DNA from: Polycladospora coralii
Lineage (GTDB): Bacteria > Bacillota > Bacilli > Thermoactinomycetales > Thermoactinomycetaceae
Assembly: GCF_014773435.2 (NCBI RefSeq)
Contig: NZ_JACXAG020000006.1
Location: forward strand, 62,001-126,000
DNA length: 64,000 nt
Reading direction: 5' to 3'
Shown: positions 28,654 through 37,910 of the stretch, piece by piece
Layout of the letters: every line of letters begins with the position of its first letter
How positions within the stretch are numbered: position 1 is the first letter of the stretch
Position numbers and translations under genes: made by a program
The notes under the pieces: generated by a model
What the model was told of the DNA's origin: nothing
Seen by the model: only the letters and a program-made list of their open reading frames with translations
The model's database searches: none

Positions 28654-29820
28654 ATGTGGGAAGATTGGCTCCAGCACGCACATGAAAAACGCGAAGAAAA
28701 ATACCTACAACGAACCTTAACGGTTACAGATGATGCTGTGAAGCCGGTCGTGAGGCGTAATGGAAAGCGTTTAATTAATTTCTCCTCTAATAATTATTTG
28801 GGATTGGCTGATCATCCGGACATTAAAAAAAAGATGATAGCGGCTGTCGACCAAGGAGCAGGGGCCACTTCCTCTCGGCTCATCATTGGTCATGGATCGG
28901 AAATCGAACAATTAGAGCAAGAGGTCGCTCACTTTCATGGGAAAGAGGCGGCGCTAGTCATCGCAAATGGATATATGGCGAATCTAGGTGTTTTATCCAC
29001 TTTATTAAGCCCACAAGATGCTGTTTTTAGTGACCAATATAATCATGCCAGTATTGTAGATGGTATTCGCTTAAGTGGTGCTAAATCGTTTCGTTATCGT
29101 CATCTGAATATGGATCACCTCGAAAAAATGCTAAAACGTGCGCAAGCAAAAGGTTATCAAAAAAAGCTCATTATTACAGATACGGTATTTAGCATGGACG
29201 GTGATTGGGCGCCACTAAACGATCTCATCATGCTAAAAAGGAAATACGATGCTGCCTTGGTGGTTGATGAAGCACATGGTGTTGGTGTGTGGGGCTTGCA
29301 AGGACAAGGCTTAGCCCATCATTTAGGTACCATACAAGAGATTGATCTCTTGCTTGGTACCTTTAGTAAAGCATTCGGTGTATACGGAGCTTATGTTGCG
29401 GGCAGTAAGTTGTGGATCGATTACTTGGTGAATCAGATGCGATCCTTGATCTATACGACGGGCTTGCCCCCTACCGTCATAGCCGGAATTCGCGCAGCAC
29501 TCGAGCAAGTTCAAGCAGGTACGATCTTACGTAGCAAGCTTCATTCACATTATCAATATTTTCATGCACAATTACGGCGCATCGGTTTTCATACGGGCTT
29601 AAGTCAAACACAAATTATCCCGATTTACATCGGTGAAAATCAGCAGGCACTTCAACTAAGTCACCAACTATTTGAGCGGGGCATTTTGGCGGTGCCTATC
29701 CGTCCACCAACTGTACCTGTGGGAGAAGCACGCCTTCGCTTTTCATTGATGGCTTCCCATGAGCATGATCATCTTACGTATACCCTTGATTTACTGGAGG
29801 AGTTATGGAAAAAGAAGTAG
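28654..29820 (+). CDS. bioF: 8-amino-7-oxononanoate synthase
   Basis: PLP-dependent condensation of pimeloyl-ACP and alanine, 388 aa. Motifs: FSSNNYLGLADHP, DQYNHASIVDGIRLSGA, VVDEAHGVGVWG and the PLP Lys in LLGTFSKAFGVYG (about 239). ATG begins directly after the bioB stop. Confidence 0.95.
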   Translation: MWEDWLQHAHEKREEKYLQRTLTVTDDAVKPVVRRNGKRLINFSSNNYLGLADHPDIKKKMIAAVDQGAGATSSRLIIGHGSEIEQLEQEVAHFHGKEAALVIANGYMANLGVLSTLLSPQDAVFSDQYNHASIVDGIRLSGAKSFRYRHLNMDHLEKMLKRAQAKGYQKKLIITDTVFSMDGDWAPLNDLIMLKRKYDAALVVDEAHGVGVWGLQGQGLAHHLGTIQEIDLLLGTFSKAFGVYGAYVAGSKLWIDYLVNQMRSLIYTTGLPPTVIAGIRAALEQVQAGTILRSKLHSHYQYFHAQLRRIGFHTGLSQTQIIPIYIGENQQALQLSHQLFERGILAVPIRPPTVPVGEARLRFSLMASHEHDHLTYTLDLLEELWKKK

Positions 29821-30533
29821 TAGTATGGATCACAGGCTGGTCCTTACCTGATCGTTTTTGGCACGATTATGCGAAGAGCTTGCCTGAATATGATCATGTT
29901 TTCTTATCTGGAGAAGGTTGTCAAAATGAGATGGACATTTATCAAAGAGCTGAATCTCTAATCCACATCATAAACAAGCGTCGCATATATATTGTAGGTT
30001 GGTCTTTAGGCGCGATGTTAGGTTTGCATCTAGCGACAAGATTTTCTAATCACATTCAAAAACTTTTTCTAATCAACGCCTCCGGATGCTTTGTTAAAAG
30101 TGAACAAAACCCTGAGGGCTGGGATAAACGTATTTTGAGACGGATGATTCGGAAGTTGAATCAGAATCCTGAGTTTGTATTGCGAGCGTTTGATCAGCAG
30201 ATGTTTACCACAAATGAAATGAGTCAAGGGCTGCTCCGTTCATTCCAAGACCAGTATCGTACAGGTGAATGGGATTGTGATGCATTAACAGCGGGCTTGC
30301 GCTTCCTGTTGCATTTTTCTATTTATCCTGATCTGGGACAAGTGACGAGCCAAGTATGGATGTGGATGAGTGAGCAGGATCAAATATGTTCACCGCAAGA
30401 AGGACGACGATTGGCAAGTCTTGTATCACAATGCAAGCTTTATAGTGACGATAAGCAAGGACATGCCGTTCCTTGGACTGCACCAGCCCGTATACGAGAC
30501 TGGCTAGTGAAAGGGATGCAAGATCATGATTAA
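29805..30533 (+). CDS. bioH: BioH-type alpha/beta hydrolase (pimeloyl-ACP methyl ester esterase)
   Basis: A 242-aa hydrolase with nucleophile motif GWSLGAM (Ser about 67), the acidic region in MWMSEQDQICSP, and catalytic His in KQGHAVPW. Position between bioF and bioC matches a role in removing the methyl group that BioC adds to malonyl/pimeloyl-ACP. Overlaps bioF by 16 nt (GGAGG inside bioF) and bioC by 8 nt. Sequence is divergent from E. coli BioH, so the name rests largely on context. Confidence 0.85.
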   Translation: MEKEVVVWITGWSLPDRFWHDYAKSLPEYDHVFLSGEGCQNEMDIYQRAESLIHIINKRRIYIVGWSLGAMLGLHLATRFSNHIQKLFLINASGCFVKSEQNPEGWDKRILRRMIRKLNQNPEFVLRAFDQQMFTTNEMSQGLLRSFQDQYRTGEWDCDALTAGLRFLLHFSIYPDLGQVTSQVWMWMSEQDQICSPQEGRRLASLVSQCKLYSDDKQGHAVPWTAPARIRDWLVKGMQDHD

Positions 30534-31323
30534 CAAAATACACGTTGCAAAACAATTTAATCGTGCTGTTCCTTCCTATGAAGAGCACGCGGTTGTTCAA
30601 AAACAAATGGCTAGTGATTTAATTAACGGATTACAGCAAGAGCAAATCACCCCTCGCAAAATTCTCGAAATTGGCTGTGGAACAGGTGTGATGACTGAAA
30701 TGTTGGTACGCGCTTTCCCACTGGCGCAGATTACGGCACTTGATTTAGCCGATCAAATGATTGCTGAAGCGAAATGTAAACCAGCATTAAGAGATGTTAC
30801 GTTTATTACTGCAGATGCTGAGCAGTGGGCTGGAAACGAAACAGAGTATGATGTGATCCTATCTAATGCGACGATACAATGGTTTACCCAACCCACTGAA
30901 ACGTTGAAAAAGTGGAAGGCATGGCTTAGTCCCGTGGGAAAGCTTATGCTTACTACTTTTGGAGAGAAAACTTTTCAAGAATTACATGCTTGTTTTCAGC
31001 AAGTGGAGGCATCATTCAATTTAAAACCGCAAACACATGGGCTTTTGTTACACTCGCTTACAAATTGGCAGGAAATATGCAAAGAAGCCGGTTTTCAAAA
31101 CATTGACAGTGAAGAAACATGCATACGATTAAATTATTTAGATAGTAGAGATTTTTTACAGTCGATTAAAGATACAGGTGCTAGCTACAGTCAATCTAAA
31201 GAGGGGATGGGGATTAGCTTTAAAGTGCTGGCACGCGTGATGCGTCTATATAATGAACAATATCGTACACGAGATGGCGTTTATGCCACATATCACACGC
31301 TCCGCTTTATTGTCCATAAATAG
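30526..31323 (+). CDS. bioC: malonyl-ACP O-methyltransferase
   Basis: SAM-dependent methylation of malonyl-ACP that primes pimelate synthesis. 265 aa, with motif I ILEIGCGTGVMTEM, DLADQMIAEA, and the BioC region LSNATIQWFTQPTETL. Conserved BioC start KxxVAKQFNRAVPSYEEHAVVQ. Last gene of the tight operon. With bioH it shows that pimelate comes from the fatty-acid route; bioW and bioI are absent here. Confidence 0.94.
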   Translation: MINKIHVAKQFNRAVPSYEEHAVVQKQMASDLINGLQQEQITPRKILEIGCGTGVMTEMLVRAFPLAQITALDLADQMIAEAKCKPALRDVTFITADAEQWAGNETEYDVILSNATIQWFTQPTETLKKWKAWLSPVGKLMLTTFGEKTFQELHACFQQVEASFNLKPQTHGLLLHSLTNWQEICKEAGFQNIDSEETCIRLNYLDSRDFLQSIKDTGASYSQSKEGMGISFKVLARVMRLYNEQYRTRDGVYATYHTLRFIVHK

Positions 31324-31440
31324 TTTGAAATATGCTAAGATAATAGAACGTATTTAAAGAGAGGGAGATTTGGGGTGTAGTATTTTCCATTTTCATTGTG
31401 ACATTTATTTAAAATTGAATAGGTAATAGGAGCAATTTAA

Positions 31441-32652
31441 ATGGAAAATAAATCTTCTTTTCGTTTTCTTTGGATCGGACAATCCCTTGCCAATTGTGGT
31501 GATGTTTTTTATATTGTGGCTTTAATTACGATACTATATCAAGCGACGGGATCGGCCTTATATTTGGCTGCGGTCCCGTTTTTAATGACATTGTCTCGCT
31601 TTACAAGTGGGGCAGTGGCCCCTGTACTTTTAGATCGTTTTTCACTTAAAGGGCTCTTGCTGTATGCTCAACTGGGGAAAACTTTGGCTTTGCTCGGTCT
31701 TGTCATCATAACGTGGAGCGATCTCTCAGGAATGATGATCGGTCTCACTTTTTTGTTTGTAACCTGCGTTGCTTTTTTAGACGGATGGGCAAGTCCAGCA
31801 CGAAATGCCCTCATTCCCCAATTGATTCCGCCTAACCAGCTGGTGAAAGCGAATAGTTTTTTAGCGATCATCGATCAAAGTATTCGCTTAGGCGCTTGGC
31901 CGATTGGTGGGATGCTGGTTGCCTTCTTAGATGCAAAATTTTTACTGTGGTTTACTGTGGTATTGTTTGTACTGGCTACTATTTTCATGACTTTCATCGA
32001 TAAGCATGTAAAAGTAGAACCCCAAAAACCTAAGACAAGTAAATGGCATTCATTAAAAGAAGGTTGGACAGTGATCTGGTCGACGCCCTTCCTACGTATT
32101 TTTAGTATGGTCGAATGTATCGAAGCGATTGCCGGAGTTGTATGGATTGCTGCAATACTTTTTGTTTATATTGAAGAAGTGTTACAAGCAAGTGAACAGT
32201 GGTGGGGCTATATCAATGCGAGTTTCTTTGCTGGACTGATGCTAGGTGGTTTGATCAGCTTGTGGTTGTCTGATCGAATCAACCAGCACCTTTTACGATT
32301 TATTATCGTGGGTGCAGGGGTCGTGGCTGTCCTCACACTGGGATTTGGCTTGATTACCAATCCATGGTTTGCACTTTTGCTATCTTTTTTCATCGGGTTT
32401 ATCATGCAAATCAAAGATATTTCACAGCAGACGCTGATTCAAACCCGTACGCAACAAGAAGTATTACCCAAAGTGTATGCAGCCAATGAAACGATTTTAG
32501 CTGGAGCTTTCGGTTTTTCTTCATTGCTGTTTGGTTATGTGACCGATTTATGTGGTGTACGTATCACTTTCTGTTTAGCGGCTTCTTTACTATTCGTCAC
32601 GACAATGCTCTTATTCCGTAATCGTCACATCATCCACTCATCGACCGTATAA
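31441..32652 (+). CDS. MFS transporter (EntS / macrolide-efflux-like)
   Basis: 403 aa with about 12 membrane segments. Motifs FLWIGQSLANCGDVFYIVAL at the N-terminus, GWASPARNALIPQLIPPNQLVKANS (about 115) and IKDISQQTLIQT (about 325) are typical of MFS_3 exporters. AGGAG lies 8 nt before ATG. It is 117 nt after bioC, with a possible weak promoter in between. A biotin-related role is not supported beyond position; the substrate is unknown. Confidence 0.85.
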   Translation: MENKSSFRFLWIGQSLANCGDVFYIVALITILYQATGSALYLAAVPFLMTLSRFTSGAVAPVLLDRFSLKGLLLYAQLGKTLALLGLVIITWSDLSGMMIGLTFLFVTCVAFLDGWASPARNALIPQLIPPNQLVKANSFLAIIDQSIRLGAWPIGGMLVAFLDAKFLLWFTVVLFVLATIFMTFIDKHVKVEPQKPKTSKWHSLKEGWTVIWSTPFLRIFSMVECIEAIAGVVWIAAILFVYIEEVLQASEQWWGYINASFFAGLMLGGLISLWLSDRINQHLLRFIIVGAGVVAVLTLGFGLITNPWFALLLSFFIGFIMQIKDISQQTLIQTRTQQEVLPKVYAANETILAGAFGFSSLLFGYVTDLCGVRITFCLAASLLFVTTMLLFRNRHIIHSSTV

Positions 32653-32677
32653 ACGGTGGATGAGTGGAAAAATTTTT
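32634..32677 (+). terminator. terminator overlapping MFS stop
   Basis: CCACTCATC-ACCGT / ACGGT-GATGAGTGG stem (32634-32667) with one mismatch, followed by AAAAATTTTTT. Confidence 0.8.
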
Positions 32678-32679
32678 TG

Positions 32680-32770
32680 AAGGAGATTACAATGTGAACG
32701 CGAATTAGAATGTCGTAAAGGAATATGCTTACACGTTTAATAAACTGAATATTATAGATACAATTCAGTT
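32680..32770 (+). promoter_or_regulatory. leader with start-stop element and palindrome before second bioC-like gene
   Basis: AAGGAG (32680-32685) is placed 6 nt before ATG immediately followed by TGA (32692-32697). Further down, AACTGAAT (32743-32750) and ATTCAGTT (32763-32770) form a perfect inverted repeat with a 12-bp centre. It differs from the BirA site. Confidence 0.45.
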
Positions 32771-32797
32771 CACAGAGAAGGAGAAGGAAACGTACAC

Positions 32798-33604
32798 ATG
32801 TTGCGTAAAAAAACGGGCGTACAGAGACTTAATCAGTATGCGGAAAGCTATGATGATTATGCGGCTATTTTTTGTAAAATGGCGCATCGGTTACTACTAG
32901 CTACAGAAAGACAGGATATTAAACCCCTGCGTATTTTAGATATTGGCTGTGGAACAGGATATACGACTCAGCTCCTCATCGATCGCTATCCAGAAGCTGA
33001 TGTCGTGGGTATTGATCTATCACCAGGCATGTTACGTGTTGCTGAAGAGAAAATACTTTCGTCAGCTCCCTTAACCTTTATTTGCGCAGATGTAGAACGT
33101 TTTGATTTGTCCGTTCTAGGGCAGTTTGACCTCATTGTTTCAAGTGGTGTGTTACATTGGCTACTAGATATTCAAGTGGCTGTGAATAAATGGATTAAGC
33201 TACTCACATCTGGAGGATGGCTCATGGTCAATACATTTGGAAGTGAGACCCTTCATGAATTGCATAAAACCTATTTATCCATGGAACAACAAATGAAAAT
33301 TAAACCGACGCGGCATGGGTGTACGTTTCCAACTAGCAAAGCGTGGCATGCTTTATTTAAAAAAGCCAATCTTATTCAGACTGAGGTGCATGAATGCTGG
33401 TATCGTGCAGAATATACAGATTGTCAGGACCTTCTGCAAACGATAAAATGCTGTGGTGAAAGTTTTAGTGAAAATGGTACCGGACTATTTACGCAATGCC
33501 GGTTGTTACAAGCGGTCCAAAGAAAATATAATGAGGCATACACATCAAATTCCGGTGTGTATACCACTTATCATATGATGCAAATGATCGGATGTAAGCC
33601 TTAG
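32798..33604 (+). CDS. second BioC-like methyltransferase
   Basis: 268-aa paralogue of bioC: ILDIGCGTGYTTQLL, GIDLSPGML, LIVSSGVLHWLLDIQ, MVNTFGSETLHELHKTYL, RHGCTFPTSKAWHALF and a C-terminal VYTTYHMMQM matching VYATYHTLRF of bioC. It has its own ribosome site (AAGGAGAAGGA) and lies behind a terminator, so it is probably separately controlled. Either a redundant malonyl-ACP methyltransferase or a related methyltransferase with another acyl substrate. Confidence 0.8.
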   Translation: MLRKKTGVQRLNQYAESYDDYAAIFCKMAHRLLLATERQDIKPLRILDIGCGTGYTTQLLIDRYPEADVVGIDLSPGMLRVAEEKILSSAPLTFICADVERFDLSVLGQFDLIVSSGVLHWLLDIQVAVNKWIKLLTSGGWLMVNTFGSETLHELHKTYLSMEQQMKIKPTRHGCTFPTSKAWHALFKKANLIQTEVHECWYRAEYTDCQDLLQTIKCCGESFSENGTGLFTQCRLLQAVQRKYNEAYTSNSGVYTTYHMMQMIGCKP

Positions 33605-33664
33605 GTTTTAGAAGCAATAGAAGCGGGAAGTAAATTCACAATACATAGTATGAGGAGTGGGAAG

Positions 33665-34444
33665 ATGTTTAAGTCGTTGTTAGCGTCGCTTGGTGTCGGC
33701 AGTGCAAAGATTGATTTGGTTTTGTCTCATAATCGTATTCAAATGGGAGAACAAGTAACGGGAAAAATTGTGCTGACGGGTGGAGAAGTGGAACAGTCGA
33801 TCGATGAACTCTCGGTTACTTTTTCATTGGCATCCTCTTATCGTACAGATGATCTGGATATTCCTGTTCATGAGAAAATAGCACATATTCCTATATTCTC
33901 TAAGCCATTCCAAATCGATGCTGGAGAGGTAAAAGAATTTCCATTTTCATTTGTTTGCCCCAATCTCATACCAGTTTCTTCTTTGAATACACGCTACTAT
34001 TTCAAAACGGATCTTGAAATTAATAAAGGCATCGATGCTGAAGATCGTGACTTTGTTGATATTATACCAGCAGATGGACTGTTGAAAAATTTCTTAGATG
34101 GATTTAAACAACTCGGTTTTGTGCATCATATAGAAGGCTATAACGGTGAACGCTTAGGTGGATGGCAAATGATTCATTTCCGCCCCACATCTTGGCTGAG
34201 TGGTGAGTTTGATGAAATTTTCTTTATGTATCAACCTAAACACACCTTAAACGGTGTAAGTGGGCGCTTTGAATTAGATAAAAAAACCAGCGGTATTTTC
34301 GGAAAAATCGCAGATGAATTAGATTTAGATGAAAAAAAAGGACGGTTCTATTTTGATCAAGCAGACTTAGCCACCGTTGATCAAGCTGCATCGACGATTC
34401 GCAGTTTTATCGAGAAACATGCGGAAGGATTATATGGTAGATGA
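33665..34444 (+). CDS. spo0M: Spo0M-like sporulation-control protein
   Basis: 259-aa arrestin-like beta protein. Family signatures: MFKSLLASLGVGSAKIDLVL, YRTDDLDIPVHEKIAHIPI, LNTRYYFKTDLEINKGID, and the C-terminal half with GRFELDKKTSGIFGKIADELDLDE. Spo0M affects sporulation initiation in Bacillus. ATG 33665 has GAGGAG 7 nt upstream; an in-frame ATG at 33650 lies upstream of that site. Monocistronic. Confidence 0.88.
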   Translation: MFKSLLASLGVGSAKIDLVLSHNRIQMGEQVTGKIVLTGGEVEQSIDELSVTFSLASSYRTDDLDIPVHEKIAHIPIFSKPFQIDAGEVKEFPFSFVCPNLIPVSSLNTRYYFKTDLEINKGIDAEDRDFVDIIPADGLLKNFLDGFKQLGFVHHIEGYNGERLGGWQMIHFRPTSWLSGEFDEIFFMYQPKHTLNGVSGRFELDKKTSGIFGKIADELDLDEKKGRFYFDQADLATVDQAASTIRSFIEKHAEGLYGR

Positions 34445-34448
34445 TGGT

Positions 34449-34475
34449 GAGGGCCTTTATAGGCCTTTTTATTTT
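34449..34475 (+). terminator. terminator
   Basis: GAGGGCC / GGCCTTT with wobble pairs, 6-nt loop, then TTTTATTTT. Confidence 0.75.
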
Positions 34476-34579
34476 GAGTGAAGCGATCGCCCTGTAAAAG
34501 AATTTCCAAATTTATCAATAAACATACTGGCTTTGTGGTATATTGAGGGAGGAATGAAATTGTATAAGGGGGCGAGCCT

Positions 34580-35509
34580 ATGCAAGGTTGGATTATATAT
34601 AAAGAAAGTAAAGTGAATCTAAAGCCAGAACGTTATGAAATTAATTGCTTATTAGAGGAAGCGGAGCAACAAGGAATCGATTTGAAAGTTATCGAACCGA
34701 GTCAAGTAGACTTAATCGTGACTCGTGAAGATCGTAAAAGTATCTATGTAGATGGCGAGCCCGTCTCACTCCCTGATTTCGTGCTCCCGCGTATGGGTGC
34801 GGGTACCACTTATTTCGCACTGGCAGTTATTCGACATCTGGAGCGCTTAGGTGTCCCTTGTATCAACAGCTCACTCAGCATTGAAACGGTAAAAGATAAA
34901 CTATATACCCATCAAATCTTGGCCGAACGTAATTTACCAGTGCCTAAGACGATGCTTGCGAAGTTTCCGCTAAATGTGGACTTAATTGAAAAGCAAATCG
35001 GATTTCCAATTGTCGTAAAAACCTTATCTGGCTCACAGGGAAAAGGTGTTTTTCTATCGGAAAATAGGAACCACTTCGATGATTTGATGCAACTCGTTGA
35101 AACCACTAACCCGAACTTTAACATCATCTTGCAAGAGTTTGTTAAAACCAGTTTTGGTCGTGACTTACGCGTATTTGTAATTGGAGGCCGTGTGGTTGGG
35201 TGTATGGAGAGAAATGCCGCAGATGATGGTTTCAAAGCAAATTTCTCATCAGGTGGGGAAACACGCGCATTTGAAGCGACACCTGAAATAGAGTGGCTAG
35301 CTACAGAAGCTACGCGCATATTGGGACTTGATATTGCAGGAGTAGACTTATTATTTGATGACAATCATTTCAAAATTTGTGAAGTGAATTCATCGCCAGG
35401 ATTCGAAGGTCTTCAAGCTGCTTGTGACGTTAATATCCCAAAAGAAACCTTCCACTATTTAAAGACACGCTTTGGTTTATTTCCAGAACGAACCGTGAAA
35501 ATAGATTAA
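34580..35509 (+). CDS. RimK-type ATP-grasp ligase
   Basis: 309-aa ATP-grasp enzyme of the alpha-L-glutamate ligase group. N-terminal preATP-grasp part, then DKLYTHQILAERNLPVPKT (about 111), PIVVKTLSGSQGKGVFL (ATP lysine and Gly loop), and the metal site VDLLFDDNHFKICEVNSSPGFEG. Family members add amino acids to peptides or proteins (RimK, LysX, MptN). The substrate cannot be named. GGGGGCGAG precedes ATG. Monocistronic. Confidence 0.85.
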   Translation: MQGWIIYKESKVNLKPERYEINCLLEEAEQQGIDLKVIEPSQVDLIVTREDRKSIYVDGEPVSLPDFVLPRMGAGTTYFALAVIRHLERLGVPCINSSLSIETVKDKLYTHQILAERNLPVPKTMLAKFPLNVDLIEKQIGFPIVVKTLSGSQGKGVFLSENRNHFDDLMQLVETTNPNFNIILQEFVKTSFGRDLRVFVIGGRVVGCMERNAADDGFKANFSSGGETRAFEATPEIEWLATEATRILGLDIAGVDLLFDDNHFKICEVNSSPGFEGLQAACDVNIPKETFHYLKTRFGLFPERTVKID

Positions 35510-35754
35510 CTTTTGCAAAAAGGACCGATTCAAAAAATCGCTGAAAAATATTCTCCTCACTTAGCATGCAAAGCGAACGCGTTGCAATCAAGGCTAAAAT
35601 TCCGGGGAATCAGGTGGAGTACCTCCCTTCAAAGATTAATCGCGTCTTTAAACCGCCCGATCAGAATATATCATGTGAAAGTAAGAAGATCCCCCGATGC
35701 CGAACAATTGGGGGATCTAGCGTTTTCAATATTATATTGAAGGGTTCATATGAA
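35510..35754. other. intergenic stretch with terminator
   Basis: A hairpin AGATCCCCC (35687-35695) / GGGGGATCT (35710-35718) followed by AGCGTTTT lies between convergent genes. It may serve both. Short open frames on the + strand (35513-35740) lack a ribosome site, and I do not call them genes. Confidence 0.6.
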
Positions 35755-36738
35755 TTAGACAATCTCCCCCTCATTACTTAATAGTGCCATGAGTAAGGAT
35801 TTCTGTACATGTAGGCGATTTTCAGCTTGTTGAAAGACGACGGACTGTTTTCCTTCTATGACATCGGCACTTACTTCAAGGCCACGATAGGCGGGAAGGC
35901 AGTGCATAAAAAGAGCGTCAGGGTTTGCAAGATCCATGACTTTTTGATTGACGGTGAATCCAGCAAAATCCAATTTACGTTTTGCTTTTTCCGATTCTTG
36001 CCCCATACTTGCCCACACATCCGTATAAATGGCATCGGCCTCATAAGCTGCTTGCAGAGGAGATGAATAAACTTCTAACTTACTTCCTGTGAATTTTGCA
36101 ATTTTTAGTGCTTGTTGATAGATGGTATTATCTGGACTGTATTGTCGTGGAGTGGCAAATCGCAGGTGCATTCCCATTAATGCAGCACCGATTAAAAGAG
36201 AATGCAGGACATTATTCCCATCTCCAATATACGTTAGGGTGACTTGCGTTAAATCTCCCTTCAACTCTTGTAAGGTCATTAAATCTGCTAATGCTTGACA
36301 TGGATGATACAAATGGGTTAAGCCGTTGATTACAGGGATTGAAGCGTGTTCAGCAAAAGTTTGCAGAATGTCATCCTGATCGGTACGGATTACAAGGGCA
36401 TCTACATATTGGGATAATGTTTTAGCTGTATCGGCAATGGTTTCACCTCTCCCTAACTGAGAAGCTTCTCGTGTCAGTGTAATGGTAGAACCACCTAATT
36501 GTGTCATCCCAACAGTAAAAGAGACACGGGTACGAGTGGACGCTTTATCAAACAATAATGCGAGATTTTTCCCTTTAAGAGAGGTGCGATGTATGCCTTT
36601 CTTATGTTCTTCTTTTAATTGTAGCGCCAATTGAAGTAATTTCTTGACCTCAGTAGCGTTGAAATCACTCAATTTAAGAAAATCTTTACCTTTCATACTG
36701 TTATAAGGGCTTATTATTTGATTCTGGACAGTTGACAT
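35755..36738 (-). CDS. argF: ornithine carbamoyltransferase
   Basis: Makes citrulline from ornithine and carbamoyl phosphate. 327 aa with the carbamoyl-phosphate motif KASTRTRVSF, HPCQALADL, the ornithine loop DVWASMGQE and MHCLPAYRG. ATG 36738 has AAGGAG 8 nt upstream. Last gene of the arginine operon; it starts 18 nt inside the end of argD. Confidence 0.95.
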   Translation of the reverse strand: MSTVQNQIISPYNSMKGKDFLKLSDFNATEVKKLLQLALQLKEEHKKGIHRTSLKGKNLALLFDKASTRTRVSFTVGMTQLGGSTITLTREASQLGRGETIADTAKTLSQYVDALVIRTDQDDILQTFAEHASIPVINGLTHLYHPCQALADLMTLQELKGDLTQVTLTYIGDGNNVLHSLLIGAALMGMHLRFATPRQYSPDNTIYQQALKIAKFTGSKLEVYSSPLQAAYEADAIYTDVWASMGQESEKAKRKLDFAGFTVNQKVMDLANPDALFMHCLPAYRGLEVSADVIEGKQSVVFQQAENRLHVQKSLLMALLSNEGEIV

Positions 36739-36755
36739 CTCTTTCACTCCTTCAT

Positions 36756-37910
36756 TTAAATCGAGAATACTTCGTCGATCCATGTTGTGGCTGTTTCTAA
36801 TTCTTTACTGGTTACAATTAAGGGGGGTAGTAATCGTAGCACGTGATTACCGGCAGGTAATGCGACCATTCCTTTTTGTAATAAAGCTTGGATAAATGGC
36901 TGTACGGGCTCGTTTAACTCAACCGCGATCATCAGTCCAAGATGACGAATTGCATGGATCGATCTGTGGTGTTTTAACCTCTTCTTCAATAATTGAGCAA
37001 AGTGATCTCCTTTAATGGTTATATGGTTGCCTATGATAAGAGGAGATAAAGCCGATAGCACTGCATTTACGACAGCCATTGCTAAATGATTTCCGCCAAA
37101 CGTTGTACCGTGTGTTCCTGGACCGAATACATGATGTAGGTGTGATCTTGCCATCATTGCACCAACTGGGAAGCCGTTCCCTAAGCCTTTAGCAAGTGTG
37201 ACAATATCGGGCGTAATGCCATAGTGCTGAAAGCAAAACCACTTTCCGGTTCTCCCCATCCCGGTTTGAACTTCATCCACGATAAGTAAAATACGATTTT
37301 CCCTACACCAAGCAGACAGTGCTTTCACAAAATTGGGATCAGCAATTCTTACACCACCTTCGCCTTGAACCAATTCGAGCATGATGGCTGCAGTATCATC
37401 ATGAGTAAACTGTTTCACTGCTTCCATGTTCATCGTTGGAATCGTTTTAAAGCCACTTGGCAAAGGTGCATATCCTGTCTTCACCTTTTCTTGTCCGGTA
37501 GCTGTCAAGGTGGCAAGTGTTCGTCCGTGAAAAGAGTTTTGGAAGGTTAAAATCTCAGGATTTGCTATTCCTTTCTCTTCCGCAGCCCATTTCCGTGCTA
37601 ATTTAATAGCGGCTTCATTTGACTCAGCACCGCTATTCGTAAAAAAAACGGAGTCTAAACCACTAATTTGACTAAGTTGTTGAGCCACATTTAGTTGTAG
37701 TTGATTCATATAGATATTAGAAACAGACCATAACTGACTGGCTTGCTGGTTTAATGCATCAATGACTTCAGGATGACAATGTCCTAAATTGGTAACCCCA
37801 ATACTTGAAGCGAAATCAAGATACTGATTGCCAAGTGTATCGTAAAGTTTACTTCCTACTCCTTTTGTGAAGGATACATCGTATTGTTGATAGGTGTTAA
37901 AAAGAGACAT
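36756..37910 (-). CDS. argD: acetylornithine aminotransferase
   Basis: PLP enzyme, 384 aa. Motifs: FTNSGAESNEAAIKLARKW, FHGRTLATLTATGQ, IVDEVQTGMGRTGKWF, and the PLP Lys in VTLAKGLGNGFPVGAM (about 241). GAGGAGGA lies 6 nt before ATG. Overlaps argB by 14 nt. Confidence 0.95.
   Translation of the reverse strand: MSLFNTYQQYDVSFTKGVGSKLYDTLGNQYLDFASSIGVTNLGHCHPEVIDALNQQASQLWSVSNIYMNQLQLNVAQQLSQISGLDSVFFTNSGAESNEAAIKLARKWAAEEKGIANPEILTFQNSFHGRTLATLTATGQEKVKTGYAPLPSGFKTIPTMNMEAVKQFTHDDTAAIMLELVQGEGGVRIADPNFVKALSAWCRENRILLIVDEVQTGMGRTGKWFCFQHYGITPDIVTLAKGLGNGFPVGAMMARSHLHHVFGPGTHGTTFGGNHLAMAVVNAVLSALSPLIIGNHITIKGDHFAQLLKKRLKHHRSIHAIRHLGLMIAVELNEPVQPFIQALLQKGMVALPAGNHVLRLLPPLIVTSKELETATTWIDEVFSI

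Noticed and set aside
31370..31425. Short TTG-started leader peptide before the MFS gene
   Set aside because: Ribosome-site spacing is only about 2 nt and the peptide shows no attenuator logic.
35513..35781. Two overlapping short + frames after the ATP-grasp gene
   Set aside because: No ribosome site, overlapping frames, and a terminator hairpin runs through them.
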